NCBI GenBank assembly: GCA_037381915.1
Contig: JARRQJ010000030.1
Span: forward strand, 1-64,000
Length of the DNA stretch: 64,000 bases
Reading direction: 5' to 3'
DNA from: JARRQJ01 sp037381915
GTDB taxonomy: Bacteria; Pseudomonadota; Gammaproteobacteria; DRLM01
Positions within the stretch are counted from its first letter, which is position 1, and each line of letters opens with the position of its first letter. This document shows, in pieces, positions 54,533 to 62,780 of the stretch. The position numbers and the translations under genes were made by a program. Under the pieces are notes generated by a model, which saw only the letters and a list, made by a program, of their open reading frames with translations, did not search any database and was not told the DNA's origin.

Positions 54533-55108
54533 ATGGCGCGGTTCCGTTCACCATGGCGCGGCGCCGCATGGGCGCTGCTGGTGACAGGAGCGCTGATGGG
54601 GTGCAGTGAATCCAAACCCCCCGATCGCCTGGTGATAGGTCAGGCCTTTCCAGCGGTGACGATGTCGGGCATCGACGGCAAGGACGTGTCACTGTCCGCT
54701 TATCGCGGGAAATTGGTGGTGTTGAATGTGTGGGCGACCTGGTGTCCGCCCTGCCGCGAGGAGTTGCCCAGTCTGCAGCGCTTGAGCCGGTTGCTGGACG
54801 GCAAGCGTTTCGTGATTGTCGGCCTGTCCCTGGACCAGGATAATATCGCGGTGCGCGAATATCTCCACGATAGGGGGGTGACCTATACCAATTATCTGGA
54901 TCGAGGGCTGCAGATCGTGAAGCATGTCTTGGGCATGAAGGCCTATCCGGACACGTTCTTCGTCGGCCCCGACGGCCGCTTCCTGGGGCGCGTAGTGGGG
55001 GCCATAGAATGGGACAAGCCGGGGATGGTGCAAGCCCTGGAGGCCGCCTACAACGGTGACAGCGAGGGTTTGCGCAATCTGCCCAGGGGGTCATACGGTT
55101 CATCCTAG
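54533..55108 (+). CDS. TlpA-like thioredoxin lipoprotein
   Basis: 191 residues. Lipobox ALMGC, then a TlpA/ResA-type fold with VVLNVWATWCPPCREELPSL. It is more like periplasmic reductants of System II (ResA) than CcmG. It sits 70 bp after ccmI and may donate electrons to the cytochromes downstream. The direction of electron flow is inferred. Confidence 0.88.
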   Translation: MARFRSPWRGAAWALLVTGALMGCSESKPPDRLVIGQAFPAVTMSGIDGKDVSLSAYRGKLVVLNVWATWCPPCREELPSLQRLSRLLDGKRFVIVGLSLDQDNIAVREYLHDRGVTYTNYLDRGLQIVKHVLGMKAYPDTFFVGPDGRFLGRVVGAIEWDKPGMVQALEAAYNGDSEGLRNLPRGSYGSS

Positions 55109-55180
55109 CCGGTCGGCTTCCTTCGTCCGCGGTCGCTTGTTAACATGCCTGTTCTCTGAGGAGAGTGATACGAGGGTATT

Positions 55181-55528
55181 ATGATGGTCGAATTATTGAG
55201 CGCATCGTCCCGCTTGCCCGGCCGCGCGGCACTGGCCGTGTTGCTGTCCGGCCTGATGCTGCTGGGATGGATGGAGAACGCCCACGCGGCCGATCCGCGC
55301 AAGGGCTCCCAGATATACAATCAATATTGCACCGATTGTCACGGTCACCGCGGCGTGCCCAACATGCCTGGTGTCCCGGATTTTTCCCGCAATCAGCGCC
55401 TGATGCAGTCGGATCTGGCCCTGGTCAAGAGCATCAGTATCGGCAAGGGCATGATGCCCGCCTTTCAGGGAAGATTGTCCGAGAATGACATCCTGGATGT
55501 CATCGCGTACCTAAGAACCTTGCAGTGA
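55181..55528 (+). CDS. Small monohaem c-type cytochrome
   Basis: 115 residues. The signal peptide ends in NAHA; one CTDCH site and the distal Met in the KGMMPAFQG segment give a class I cytochrome c fold. The stop overlaps the GTG of the next gene. Confidence 0.92.
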   Translation: MMVELLSASSRLPGRAALAVLLSGLMLLGWMENAHAADPRKGSQIYNQYCTDCHGHRGVPNMPGVPDFSRNQRLMQSDLALVKSISIGKGMMPAFQGRLSENDILDVIAYLRTLQ

Positions 55529-56634
55529 AGCAGCGTCTGCGGATTGGTGCGGTTGTCGCTGCGACAGCGATGCTGGCCACGGCGTGCAGCGCCGCCCAGG
55601 TGATGGACGGTGACGTTCGGCAGCCGGTGAAGGAGCCCGCCAAGCCTGCCTCGTCCTACCGGGTGCTGGAATCCTTCGGCGTGGGGCGGGATGTCTACGT
55701 GCGTGCCCTGGAGGTGGATCGCGCCCGCAACAGCATCTGGGTGGGCACCTCGGTGGGCGCGCACGAGGTGGATTTGACCACGCGTAATCCGATCCATACC
55801 TTTACCCGCAAGGAAGGACTGGCAAACGAATATGTGTTTTCCATTTTCGTCGACAGCCAGGATAACAAGTGGTTCGGCACCAACGGCGGTGGCGCCTCCC
55901 GCTACAAGGCCGGCAATTGGAAGACCTATTTCCCCATGCATGGTTTGGCGGATTATTGGGTGTACAGCTTCGCCGAACAGCGGCCGGGAGTGATCTGGAT
56001 CGGGACCTGGAACGGCGCCAATCGCCTGGATATGGCGACCGGCAAGTTCAAGACCTATGTCCATCAACTGGTCAATGAATGGGTGTACGGTGTCACTGTG
56101 GACGCCAAACAGCGGGTGTGGTTCGGGACCGAAGGCGGCGTCAGTATGTTCGATGGCAAACACTGGAAATCGTGGACGCACAAGGACGGCATGGGCGCGC
56201 CCAACGAGGACAACCTGCCCATTAGTCTCAACACCGGCCTGGGCACCCGCTCGCGGCACAATCTCAGTGTGTTGGTGGACGGTGAACCCACCTATAATCC
56301 CAATTACGTATTCTGCATCCAGGCCGCACCGGACGGCAGTATCTGGGCGGGGACCTGGGGCGGCGGGGTGAGTCGCTTCGACGGGAAAAATTGGACTAAT
56401 TACACCAGCCACGACGGCCTGGCGGGCGACATCGTGTTCAGCATGACGCGGGACAAGCAAGGCACCTGGTGGTTCGGCACCAACAAAGGCTTATCGCGCT
56501 TTGACGGCAAGCACTGGCAGACCTTCAGCCGCGAAGACGGCTTGTTCGGCAACAGCGTCTATGCGGTAGCGGCGGCGCCCAACGGCGATATCTGGGTCGG
56601 TACCAAACAGGGCGTGGTGCGCATCGGGCGCTAG
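55525..56634 (+). CDS. Lipoprotein with two-component-regulator propeller repeats 1
   Basis: 369 residues from GTG. Lipobox LATAC. At least six blades of the Reg_prop/ligand-sensor type (NSIWVGTSVGAHEVDL, NKWFGTNGGGASRYK, VIWIGTWNGANRLD, TWWFGTNKGLSRFDGKHW). There is no kinase or other output domain. Homologous to the next gene. The start overlaps the stop of the monohaem cytochrome gene. Confidence 0.85.
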   Translation: MKQRLRIGAVVAATAMLATACSAAQVMDGDVRQPVKEPAKPASSYRVLESFGVGRDVYVRALEVDRARNSIWVGTSVGAHEVDLTTRNPIHTFTRKEGLANEYVFSIFVDSQDNKWFGTNGGGASRYKAGNWKTYFPMHGLADYWVYSFAEQRPGVIWIGTWNGANRLDMATGKFKTYVHQLVNEWVYGVTVDAKQRVWFGTEGGVSMFDGKHWKSWTHKDGMGAPNEDNLPISLNTGLGTRSRHNLSVLVDGEPTYNPNYVFCIQAAPDGSIWAGTWGGGVSRFDGKNWTNYTSHDGLAGDIVFSMTRDKQGTWWFGTNKGLSRFDGKHWQTFSREDGLFGNSVYAVAAAPNGDIWVGTKQGVVRIGR

Positions 56635-56672
56635 GGTCGGGACAGAGTAATCGGCTAACGAGGTAGGGCGAA

Positions 56673-57914
56673 GTGAAGATTGACGGTCGTGGTGTAGCGG
56701 TGATCCTGGTTGCGGGCGGGGCGCTATTGGTGGGCGCCTATCAGTTCGGCAGCCATAGCAAGTCCACGCTGCCAACGGCCGCCGCCGCTTCCGAGGCCGG
56801 ACCGCTCAAGCCGGGCGCGGCGATGCCACCCAATCATCCCATGATACCGGGGCTCGGTTCCTCGGCGGTGTTCGGCGCCGACAGCAGGTTCACCCACTTC
56901 GAGATCGGTAACCGCAACGTCAAGAGTATTTTTACCGACGGCAACATCGTGTGGTTCGGCACCTCGGGCGGCGTGATCCGCTACGACGCGGCGGCGGACA
57001 AGTACAAGGTATTCAACAACCGTACGCCGGGTATTCTGTCCAACGGCGTCTTCCATATCAGCAAGTTGGGCAAGCGCATCCTGGTGGGCACCTATGGCGG
57101 CGGCCTGTCGGTGTACGATCCGGACGCCAACAAGTGGCATGACATCAACATTCCGAACGGACTGGCGGACCAGTTCGTCTACGACGTCGTGCAGGCCCGC
57201 AACGGCGATGTGTGGATAGCGACCTGGTCGGGGGTGAACCGGGTAAAGGGCGGGGACCTGGATGACCCCAGCAAATGGCAAACCTTCACCGTGGAAAATA
57301 CCAACGGTGGTCTGCCCAATCCCTGGGTGTACGGCCTGGATGAAGGTAGGGACGGTTCCATGTGGTTCGCCACCGAATACGGTCTGGCGCGTTACAAAGA
57401 CGGCAAGTGGCAGCATTGGCAGCATAGCGACGGCCTCGGGGCGGATTATGCCAAGGTCAAGGATTCGATCGAATTCACCAGCGACCCGGCGCTCGCCTCC
57501 AGCCATCACGCCCAGCAAAAGGCGGAGCAGGGCTTGCAAGGGGTCAATGTCGCCTATAACCCCAATTACATCATTTCCATGGTGGTGGACAACAACGGTG
57601 TGGTGTGGTGCGGTACCTGGGGGGCGGGTCTGGCACGTTTCGACGGCCGTACCTGGCGCAATTTCACCACCAAGGACGGTTTGCCCGGCAACCATATCTT
57701 TATGCTCTACAAAGACACCAAAGGTCGCGTGTGGGCCGGTACCAGTCGCGGTCTCGCCCGCGTCAATGACGACGGCAAGAGTTTTTCCGTGGTGACCACC
57801 TCCCAGGGGCTCTTCGCCGACAATGTCTTTTCCATGGCCGATGCCGCCGACGGCAGCGTGTGGATCGGCAGTTTCGGCGGGGTAGCGCATATCACGCCAT
57901 CCAAGCCCCTGTAA
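56673..57914 (+). CDS. Propeller-repeat exported protein 2
   Basis: 413 residues from GTG. One N-terminal membrane anchor (GVAVILVAGGALLVGAY), then blades like those of the previous gene (NIVWFGTSGGVIRYD, SMWFATEYGLARYKDGKW, VVWCGTWGAGLARFDG, SVWIGSFGGVAHI). It has an insertion around residues 265-290 rich in His and Gln. Duplicate of its neighbour; role unknown. Confidence 0.82.
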   Translation: MKIDGRGVAVILVAGGALLVGAYQFGSHSKSTLPTAAAASEAGPLKPGAAMPPNHPMIPGLGSSAVFGADSRFTHFEIGNRNVKSIFTDGNIVWFGTSGGVIRYDAAADKYKVFNNRTPGILSNGVFHISKLGKRILVGTYGGGLSVYDPDANKWHDINIPNGLADQFVYDVVQARNGDVWIATWSGVNRVKGGDLDDPSKWQTFTVENTNGGLPNPWVYGLDEGRDGSMWFATEYGLARYKDGKWQHWQHSDGLGADYAKVKDSIEFTSDPALASSHHAQQKAEQGLQGVNVAYNPNYIISMVVDNNGVVWCGTWGAGLARFDGRTWRNFTTKDGLPGNHIFMLYKDTKGRVWAGTSRGLARVNDDGKSFSVVTTSQGLFADNVFSMADAADGSVWIGSFGGVAHITPSKPL

Positions 57915-58121
57915 ATTTCTTTACGGGAAACCGTTCTTTTTCTCGTTACTCGCAAGCATCATAGTCCAGCTGTGTTAAATTGGCCGTTAGGTAGGGGGCG
58001 ATTTATATCGAGTTCAGAAGCCAAGACAGATCGAAGTATCATTCGATACGGTCAGAAGGATTGATGCAGCACAGCAAGCCTTGTTATTTTCGGATAATAT
58101 GGGAGAAGAGGGAGGGAGTCG

Positions 58122-60614
58122 GTGAGGAGCTTGGGGGTCCGCCTGGCGCTGATTATTTCCTTGGTGCTGTTCCTGTTGATATTGATCGCCGGCCTGTGGT
58201 TGGAGCGGCAAATCACCAAATCGATGCGTACCGAGGCGGTAAGGCAGGCCGAGGCGCACGGCAGCACCTTGCTGGCCAGTCTGCAAACCTTGATGCTCAA
58301 CGGCCAAGGGACCCTGGCCCGCAGTTGGCTGGACAGGATGCACGGTGAACCGGGCATCATCGATATCGACGTGCTGCGCCGCGACGGTGAAGAGGCCTTC
58401 ACGGATCTGAACACCGTGGATAAGGTCAACGACTACTTGGGCCAGCCACGTTTCGAGCGGCAGGCTTTCCCCCCGCGCCATCCGGGTCGCGTCGCTACCA
58501 GCGCCTTCGAGCAGTCCCTGCGCGGCAAAATCGCGGTCGACTGGAACTCGCCCGGCGTCATGACCCTGCTTTTTCCCATCCAACAGCATAACGAATGCAT
58601 GGCCTGTCACGGCTATGACAAAAATGCCTTGCGGGGCGTGCTGAAGTTGTCGATTTCCACGACGTATGCGGAGAAACGTATCGATCTCATGCGCTATCGG
58701 ATGTGGGTGGTGGCGGTCAGCTTGGTGAGCATATTGGGCCTCGCCATGTGGCTGGTGCTGCGTTCCAGCGTGTTAAAGCCGATCGCCCGGCTGCAGGGCG
58801 CGATCAGCCGCGCTGGCCAGGGTGACCGCAAGACCAAATTGGTTGTGGCTCAGCATGACGAATTCGGTGAAGTGGCCGCCGAATTCAACCGTATGCAGGA
58901 GCAGTTGATCGCCGGTGAGGCACGCATCCGCGCGGTGATGGACAACGTGGTGGATGCCGTCATAACCATGGACGAAACGGGGATAATCGAATCGGCGAAC
59001 AAGGCGGTGCACAATGTGTTCGGCTACACGCCCGAAGAGCTGCTGGGGCGCCATGTCAACATGCTGATGCCGTCACTTCTCCGTGACGAACAAGAACAAT
59101 TTGTGGAAGGCTTCATTACCCAGGAGGGATACCGCGGCAGCGGGGTGGGCCGTGAGATCAGCGGACGGCGCAAGGACGGCAACATCATCCCTCTCGACAT
59201 CGCCGTAAGCGAAATGCACCTGCATGGGCGGCGTTATTTCATCGGTATCGCCCGCGACATCACCGAGCGCAAGGAACAGATGGCGGCCGTCAGGTATCAG
59301 GCCCTGCACGACGGGCTTACCGATCTTCCCAATCGTACCCTGTTCTCAGATCGTCTTCACCAGGCCGTCTTGTCAGCGGCAAGGGAGGAGCGGTCACTGG
59401 CCTTGATCATCATGGATCTTGACCATTTCAAGGAGATCAACGACACCCTTGGCCATCATAGCGGCGATATGATCCTGCAGCAGGTGGCCAACCGGGTGCG
59501 CGCCGTGCTGCGCGAATCCGACACGGTGGCGCGCCTGGGTGGAGACGAGTTCGCCTTGTTATTGCCTTCGGCGGACCTGGATGACGCCGTGAACATCGCC
59601 AAGAAATTACTGGCCGCGCTGGATCGTCCCTTTGAGCTGGAGACCCGCTCGTTCCGGGTGGGCGCCAGTTTGGGTATCGGCATGTTTCCCGAGCATGGCC
59701 GGGACGGTACCACCCTGATGAAGCGCGCCGATATGGCCATGTATGAAGCCAAGCGTGATAAGACGGGGTTCGCGGTGTACGACGCGGCCAGGGATCAGTT
59801 TTCGTCCCGCAATCTCTCGTTGATAGGAGATTTGCGCGCCGCCATTGAGAGCGGGCAATTGGCGCTCTATTACCAACCCATCGTGAATTTACAGACCGGC
59901 CGCGTCTGTGCCGCGGAGGCTCTGGTGCGCTGGCGCCATCCCCGCCGGGGCCTGATGTATCCCGGGGATTTTATCCCTCTGGCCGAGCAGGCCGGTCTGA
60001 TCAAGGTGGTGACCCTGTGGGTGCTGCAACAAGCCGTGGCACGGTATCGCTCTTGGCGGCAAGCCGGGGTCGATCTTGATATGGTCATCAACATCTCGGG
60101 ATACAACCTGCATGACGGCAGCTTCGCGGAGGGGGTGGCGGAAATTATGCGAGGGGTCGATGACGATCTGATTTCTCATTTTGGATTTGAGATCACGGAA
60201 ACGGCGATGATGTCCGATCCCGCTCGGGCCCTGGACATGTTTCGGACCCTGGAGGGAATGGGGATCAGTCTCTCCGTCGACGACTTCGGAACCGGGTATT
60301 CGTCGATGGTCTTTCTCAAGCAGGCGGCGGTAAAGGTGTTGAAGATCGACAGGAGTTTCATCATCGCGATGAGCGGCGATGACAGCAATGCGGTGATTGT
60401 GCGTTCCAGCATCGAACTCGCGCATAATCTCGGCCTGCAAGTCGTGGCGGAGGGCGTCGAGGACAAGCAGAGCTACGGCGTTTTGACGGCATGGGGTTGC
60501 GATGCCGCGCAGGGGTATTACATCAGCCAGGCCTTGAAGCCCGAAGAGTTCTTGCGCTGGTTACGGCAGCAGCACTCGGGATTCGCGCCGGGCGCGCGTG
60601 GGGGTGAAAAATGA
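58122..60614 (+). CDS. Haem-c sensor PAS-GGDEF-EAL protein
   Basis: 830 residues from GTG. Helix at about 8-26, periplasmic domain with CMACHGY at residues 159-165 (c-type haem site), second helix about 197-217, HAMP to 270, PAS to about 390, then GGDEF at 473-477 (intact RLGGDEFALL) and EAL at 599 (ALYYQPIVNLQTGRV, EALVRW, DDFGTGYSS). It can in principle both make and break cyclic di-GMP. The periplasmic part is like DUF3365/Tll0287-type haem sensors, so it may sense redox state, NO or CO. Confidence 0.92.
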   Translation: MRSLGVRLALIISLVLFLLILIAGLWLERQITKSMRTEAVRQAEAHGSTLLASLQTLMLNGQGTLARSWLDRMHGEPGIIDIDVLRRDGEEAFTDLNTVDKVNDYLGQPRFERQAFPPRHPGRVATSAFEQSLRGKIAVDWNSPGVMTLLFPIQQHNECMACHGYDKNALRGVLKLSISTTYAEKRIDLMRYRMWVVAVSLVSILGLAMWLVLRSSVLKPIARLQGAISRAGQGDRKTKLVVAQHDEFGEVAAEFNRMQEQLIAGEARIRAVMDNVVDAVITMDETGIIESANKAVHNVFGYTPEELLGRHVNMLMPSLLRDEQEQFVEGFITQEGYRGSGVGREISGRRKDGNIIPLDIAVSEMHLHGRRYFIGIARDITERKEQMAAVRYQALHDGLTDLPNRTLFSDRLHQAVLSAAREERSLALIIMDLDHFKEINDTLGHHSGDMILQQVANRVRAVLRESDTVARLGGDEFALLLPSADLDDAVNIAKKLLAALDRPFELETRSFRVGASLGIGMFPEHGRDGTTLMKRADMAMYEAKRDKTGFAVYDAARDQFSSRNLSLIGDLRAAIESGQLALYYQPIVNLQTGRVCAAEALVRWRHPRRGLMYPGDFIPLAEQAGLIKVVTLWVLQQAVARYRSWRQAGVDLDMVINISGYNLHDGSFAEGVAEIMRGVDDDLISHFGFEITETAMMSDPARALDMFRTLEGMGISLSVDDFGTGYSSMVFLKQAAVKVLKIDRSFIIAMSGDDSNAVIVRSSIELAHNLGLQVVAEGVEDKQSYGVLTAWGCDAAQGYYISQALKPEEFLRWLRQQHSGFAPGARGGEK

Positions 60615-60638
60615 GCGGCGAATGGTCGCTTGGCCTGC

Positions 60639-61748
60639 TCAGTGAGACGCGGCGGCTTTCGTCACTGCGCCAGGCAAGGGTTTGAATACGTCCACCTTGC
60701 GGAAATATTGGTCGACCATGTAAACGCGACCGTCCTCGCCGACGGCCACGCCGGCGGGAAGGAAGAATTTTCCGGGTTTGCCGGCGCGGTCGCGACTGCC
60801 GATAAACATCAGCACTTGGCCTTTCTTGTTAAAGAGTTGCACGTTGCCAAAGGCGGTGTCGACCACATAGATGTGACCCTCCTTGTCCGTGGCGATGCCC
60901 TTGGGCCGAGCGAAGTCGCCGGGGAAGCGGCCGACTTGGCCGAACTTGAACAGGAATTTGCCTTTGGGGTCAAACGCCTCCACCCGGAAGTTGCCGCCGT
61001 CGACCACATATAAGGTCCCGTCCGGTCCGGTGGCTGCCTGCAAAGGCAGGTTGAACTGGCCGTCGCCGACCCCCCGCGACCCGATCGTTTGCAGGTGCTT
61101 GCCGGTTTTCGGGTCGAAGACCTGCACGCGGTGTTCGTCGTTGCTGATGCCGCCTACGTCCACCACGTACAGGCGCGTACCGTCGGGACTGACGGCAACG
61201 CCCACCGGGCGGCGCAACAGTTTGTCGCTGCCCAGGGTGCGCAGATACTTGCCGTTCAGGTTGTAGACCAGCACCCGGCGCGCCGTGACATCGGCGACGA
61301 AAACCTCGCCTTGTTTCGAGATGGTGATGCCGATGGGTTTCTGCAGCCTCCCCGGGTCATCCTGGCCGAATTGGCGGAAGTGCCCGCCGGGAATGTCAAA
61401 GAGCAGCACGGCGTCCTGCGCGGTATCGGTGACGTAGACGCGTCCCTGATGGACGGCGACGCCGTAGGGTTTCACCAAGCCGCGCACTTGCGGCGAACGG
61501 CCGGTAGCCATGATCTTCAGCCGCTCCAGCCCGGTCAGTTTCTCCACGTCTTCGTTGGTTTGCAGGGTGCGCTCGTAGATAAAGCGCGGTTTGTCGGGCG
61601 GCGGTGGGTAGACCGGGGCCGGTTCGAAAGTTTGCTTTGATGGCGCGGACGCGCAGCCGGACAGGCTCAACAGCAAGCAGCATTGGGCTAGAACCAGCAA
61701 GGGAGCGACGAACCGCCACCGGATCAGTGCGTCCGCGTATGTCTTCAT
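60639..61748 (-). CDS. NHL-repeat beta-propeller lipoprotein 3
   Basis: 369 residues. Lipobox SLSGC. It begins YPPPPDKPRFIYERTL, a stretch resembling the start of the protein at 26522. Six NHL blades follow (YGVAVHQGRVYVTDTAQDAVLLF, YVVDTAFGNVQLFNKKGQVL). Convergent with the GGDEF-EAL gene. Confidence 0.87.
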   Translation of the reverse strand: MKTYADALIRWRFVAPLLVLAQCCLLLSLSGCASAPSKQTFEPAPVYPPPPDKPRFIYERTLQTNEDVEKLTGLERLKIMATGRSPQVRGLVKPYGVAVHQGRVYVTDTAQDAVLLFDIPGGHFRQFGQDDPGRLQKPIGITISKQGEVFVADVTARRVLVYNLNGKYLRTLGSDKLLRRPVGVAVSPDGTRLYVVDVGGISNDEHRVQVFDPKTGKHLQTIGSRGVGDGQFNLPLQAATGPDGTLYVVDGGNFRVEAFDPKGKFLFKFGQVGRFPGDFARPKGIATDKEGHIYVVDTAFGNVQLFNKKGQVLMFIGSRDRAGKPGKFFLPAGVAVGEDGRVYMVDQYFRKVDVFKPLPGAVTKAAASH

Positions 61749-61802
61749 CGTCGGATGGTTCCTGCCAAAGGGATGTTCATGTGCGTACTGCTTAGCTGTC
61801 TG

Positions 61803-62612
61803 CTACTTGATATGACATGTCTCGCACAGGCGGTCGGCGCGGGTGCGCAACAGGAGTTTCACATCGGGGTTGTGGACGTTATGGCACGAGGCGCATTCCA
61901 CCTTGCCGTCGTAGATCTTGACACCGTTGTTGAAGCCGTAAGCGGAATCCGGGGGGCGGAAATCGTGATCCTTGTTGGTCAGGCCCGCGTAGGTCATGGA
62001 GAAGGGATGGTCGTTGGTGAGATCGGTGCCGATCTCTTTGATGGCGATACTGTGCGCCACGCGCCCGTTGTGGCACTTGCCGCAGCTCATCAGGTTGTTG
62101 GCGCCGTTGAGCCGCAGATGGAGGACGGCCTCCTTGCTGGTGGCCCACCCGTCCGGTTTGAATACCGTCATGTCCACACCCATGGTGCCGTCGTGGCAGG
62201 ACAGGCACAGCAGGCTGATCGGGCTGGGGGCGCGGACCTTGTTGTCCAGGGTGCGGCTGTCGTAGAGGTCGTAGGCGCCCTGGGCGGGGACGAAGCGATT
62301 CCAGCCCGGGTTGCCGCCTTCGGCGCTGCTGTCGGGCTGTTTGCGGTCCGGCGGGAGATGGCAGTACACGCAGGGCGAGCCGTAGTCGGAGAAGGCCATT
62401 CCCGACATCGCTACCACCCCGACCCGTTTGTTGATGCCGGTAAAATCATGCTTGCTGCCCAATAAGGACCCCGCCAGCACCGAGGGAGTACCCGCGGTCG
62501 TGAGGGCGGCGATACAGGCGATCAGGGCGGTCGACCATGAACGGGGACGGCGACGCGCCTTGCCGATCGCCCGATTTCCCAGGGTGCTTGCGTGAGATCC
62601 GCGAGTTGTCAC
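61803..62612 (-). CDS. Pentahaem c-type cytochrome
   Basis: 269 residues from GTG 62612, which has GGAAGG about 11 nt upstream and starts shortly before the signal peptide (TALIACIAALTTAGTPSVLA); a longer GTG start at 62714 has no visible ribosome site. Five CxxCH: CVYCH, CLSCH, CGKCH, CASCH and CETCH. The motif frame KHDFTG, CLSCHDGT, DLTNDHPFS, ECASCHNVH is a variant of the tetrahaem module at 18699 with one inserted haem. Confidence 0.88.
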   Translation of the reverse strand: MTTRGSHASTLGNRAIGKARRRPRSWSTALIACIAALTTAGTPSVLAGSLLGSKHDFTGINKRVGVVAMSGMAFSDYGSPCVYCHLPPDRKQPDSSAEGGNPGWNRFVPAQGAYDLYDSRTLDNKVRAPSPISLLCLSCHDGTMGVDMTVFKPDGWATSKEAVLHLRLNGANNLMSCGKCHNGRVAHSIAIKEIGTDLTNDHPFSMTYAGLTNKDHDFRPPDSAYGFNNGVKIYDGKVECASCHNVHNPDVKLLLRTRADRLCETCHIK

Positions 62613-62780
62613 AGCTGACAGAACCTTCCCGTTATCTTTAGTAGTGGCCGGGGGCACGCCCCTTTTGCTCTGTAAGGTCCGGAAAGGGTAGCGCAAATTG
62701 GCGTTTTCCGCCACAATGGCGTTGTTTCTGGCCGAATACTTGCCGCGCGCGAGTCCCCCTAGATTTGATCCGGGAAAGTC

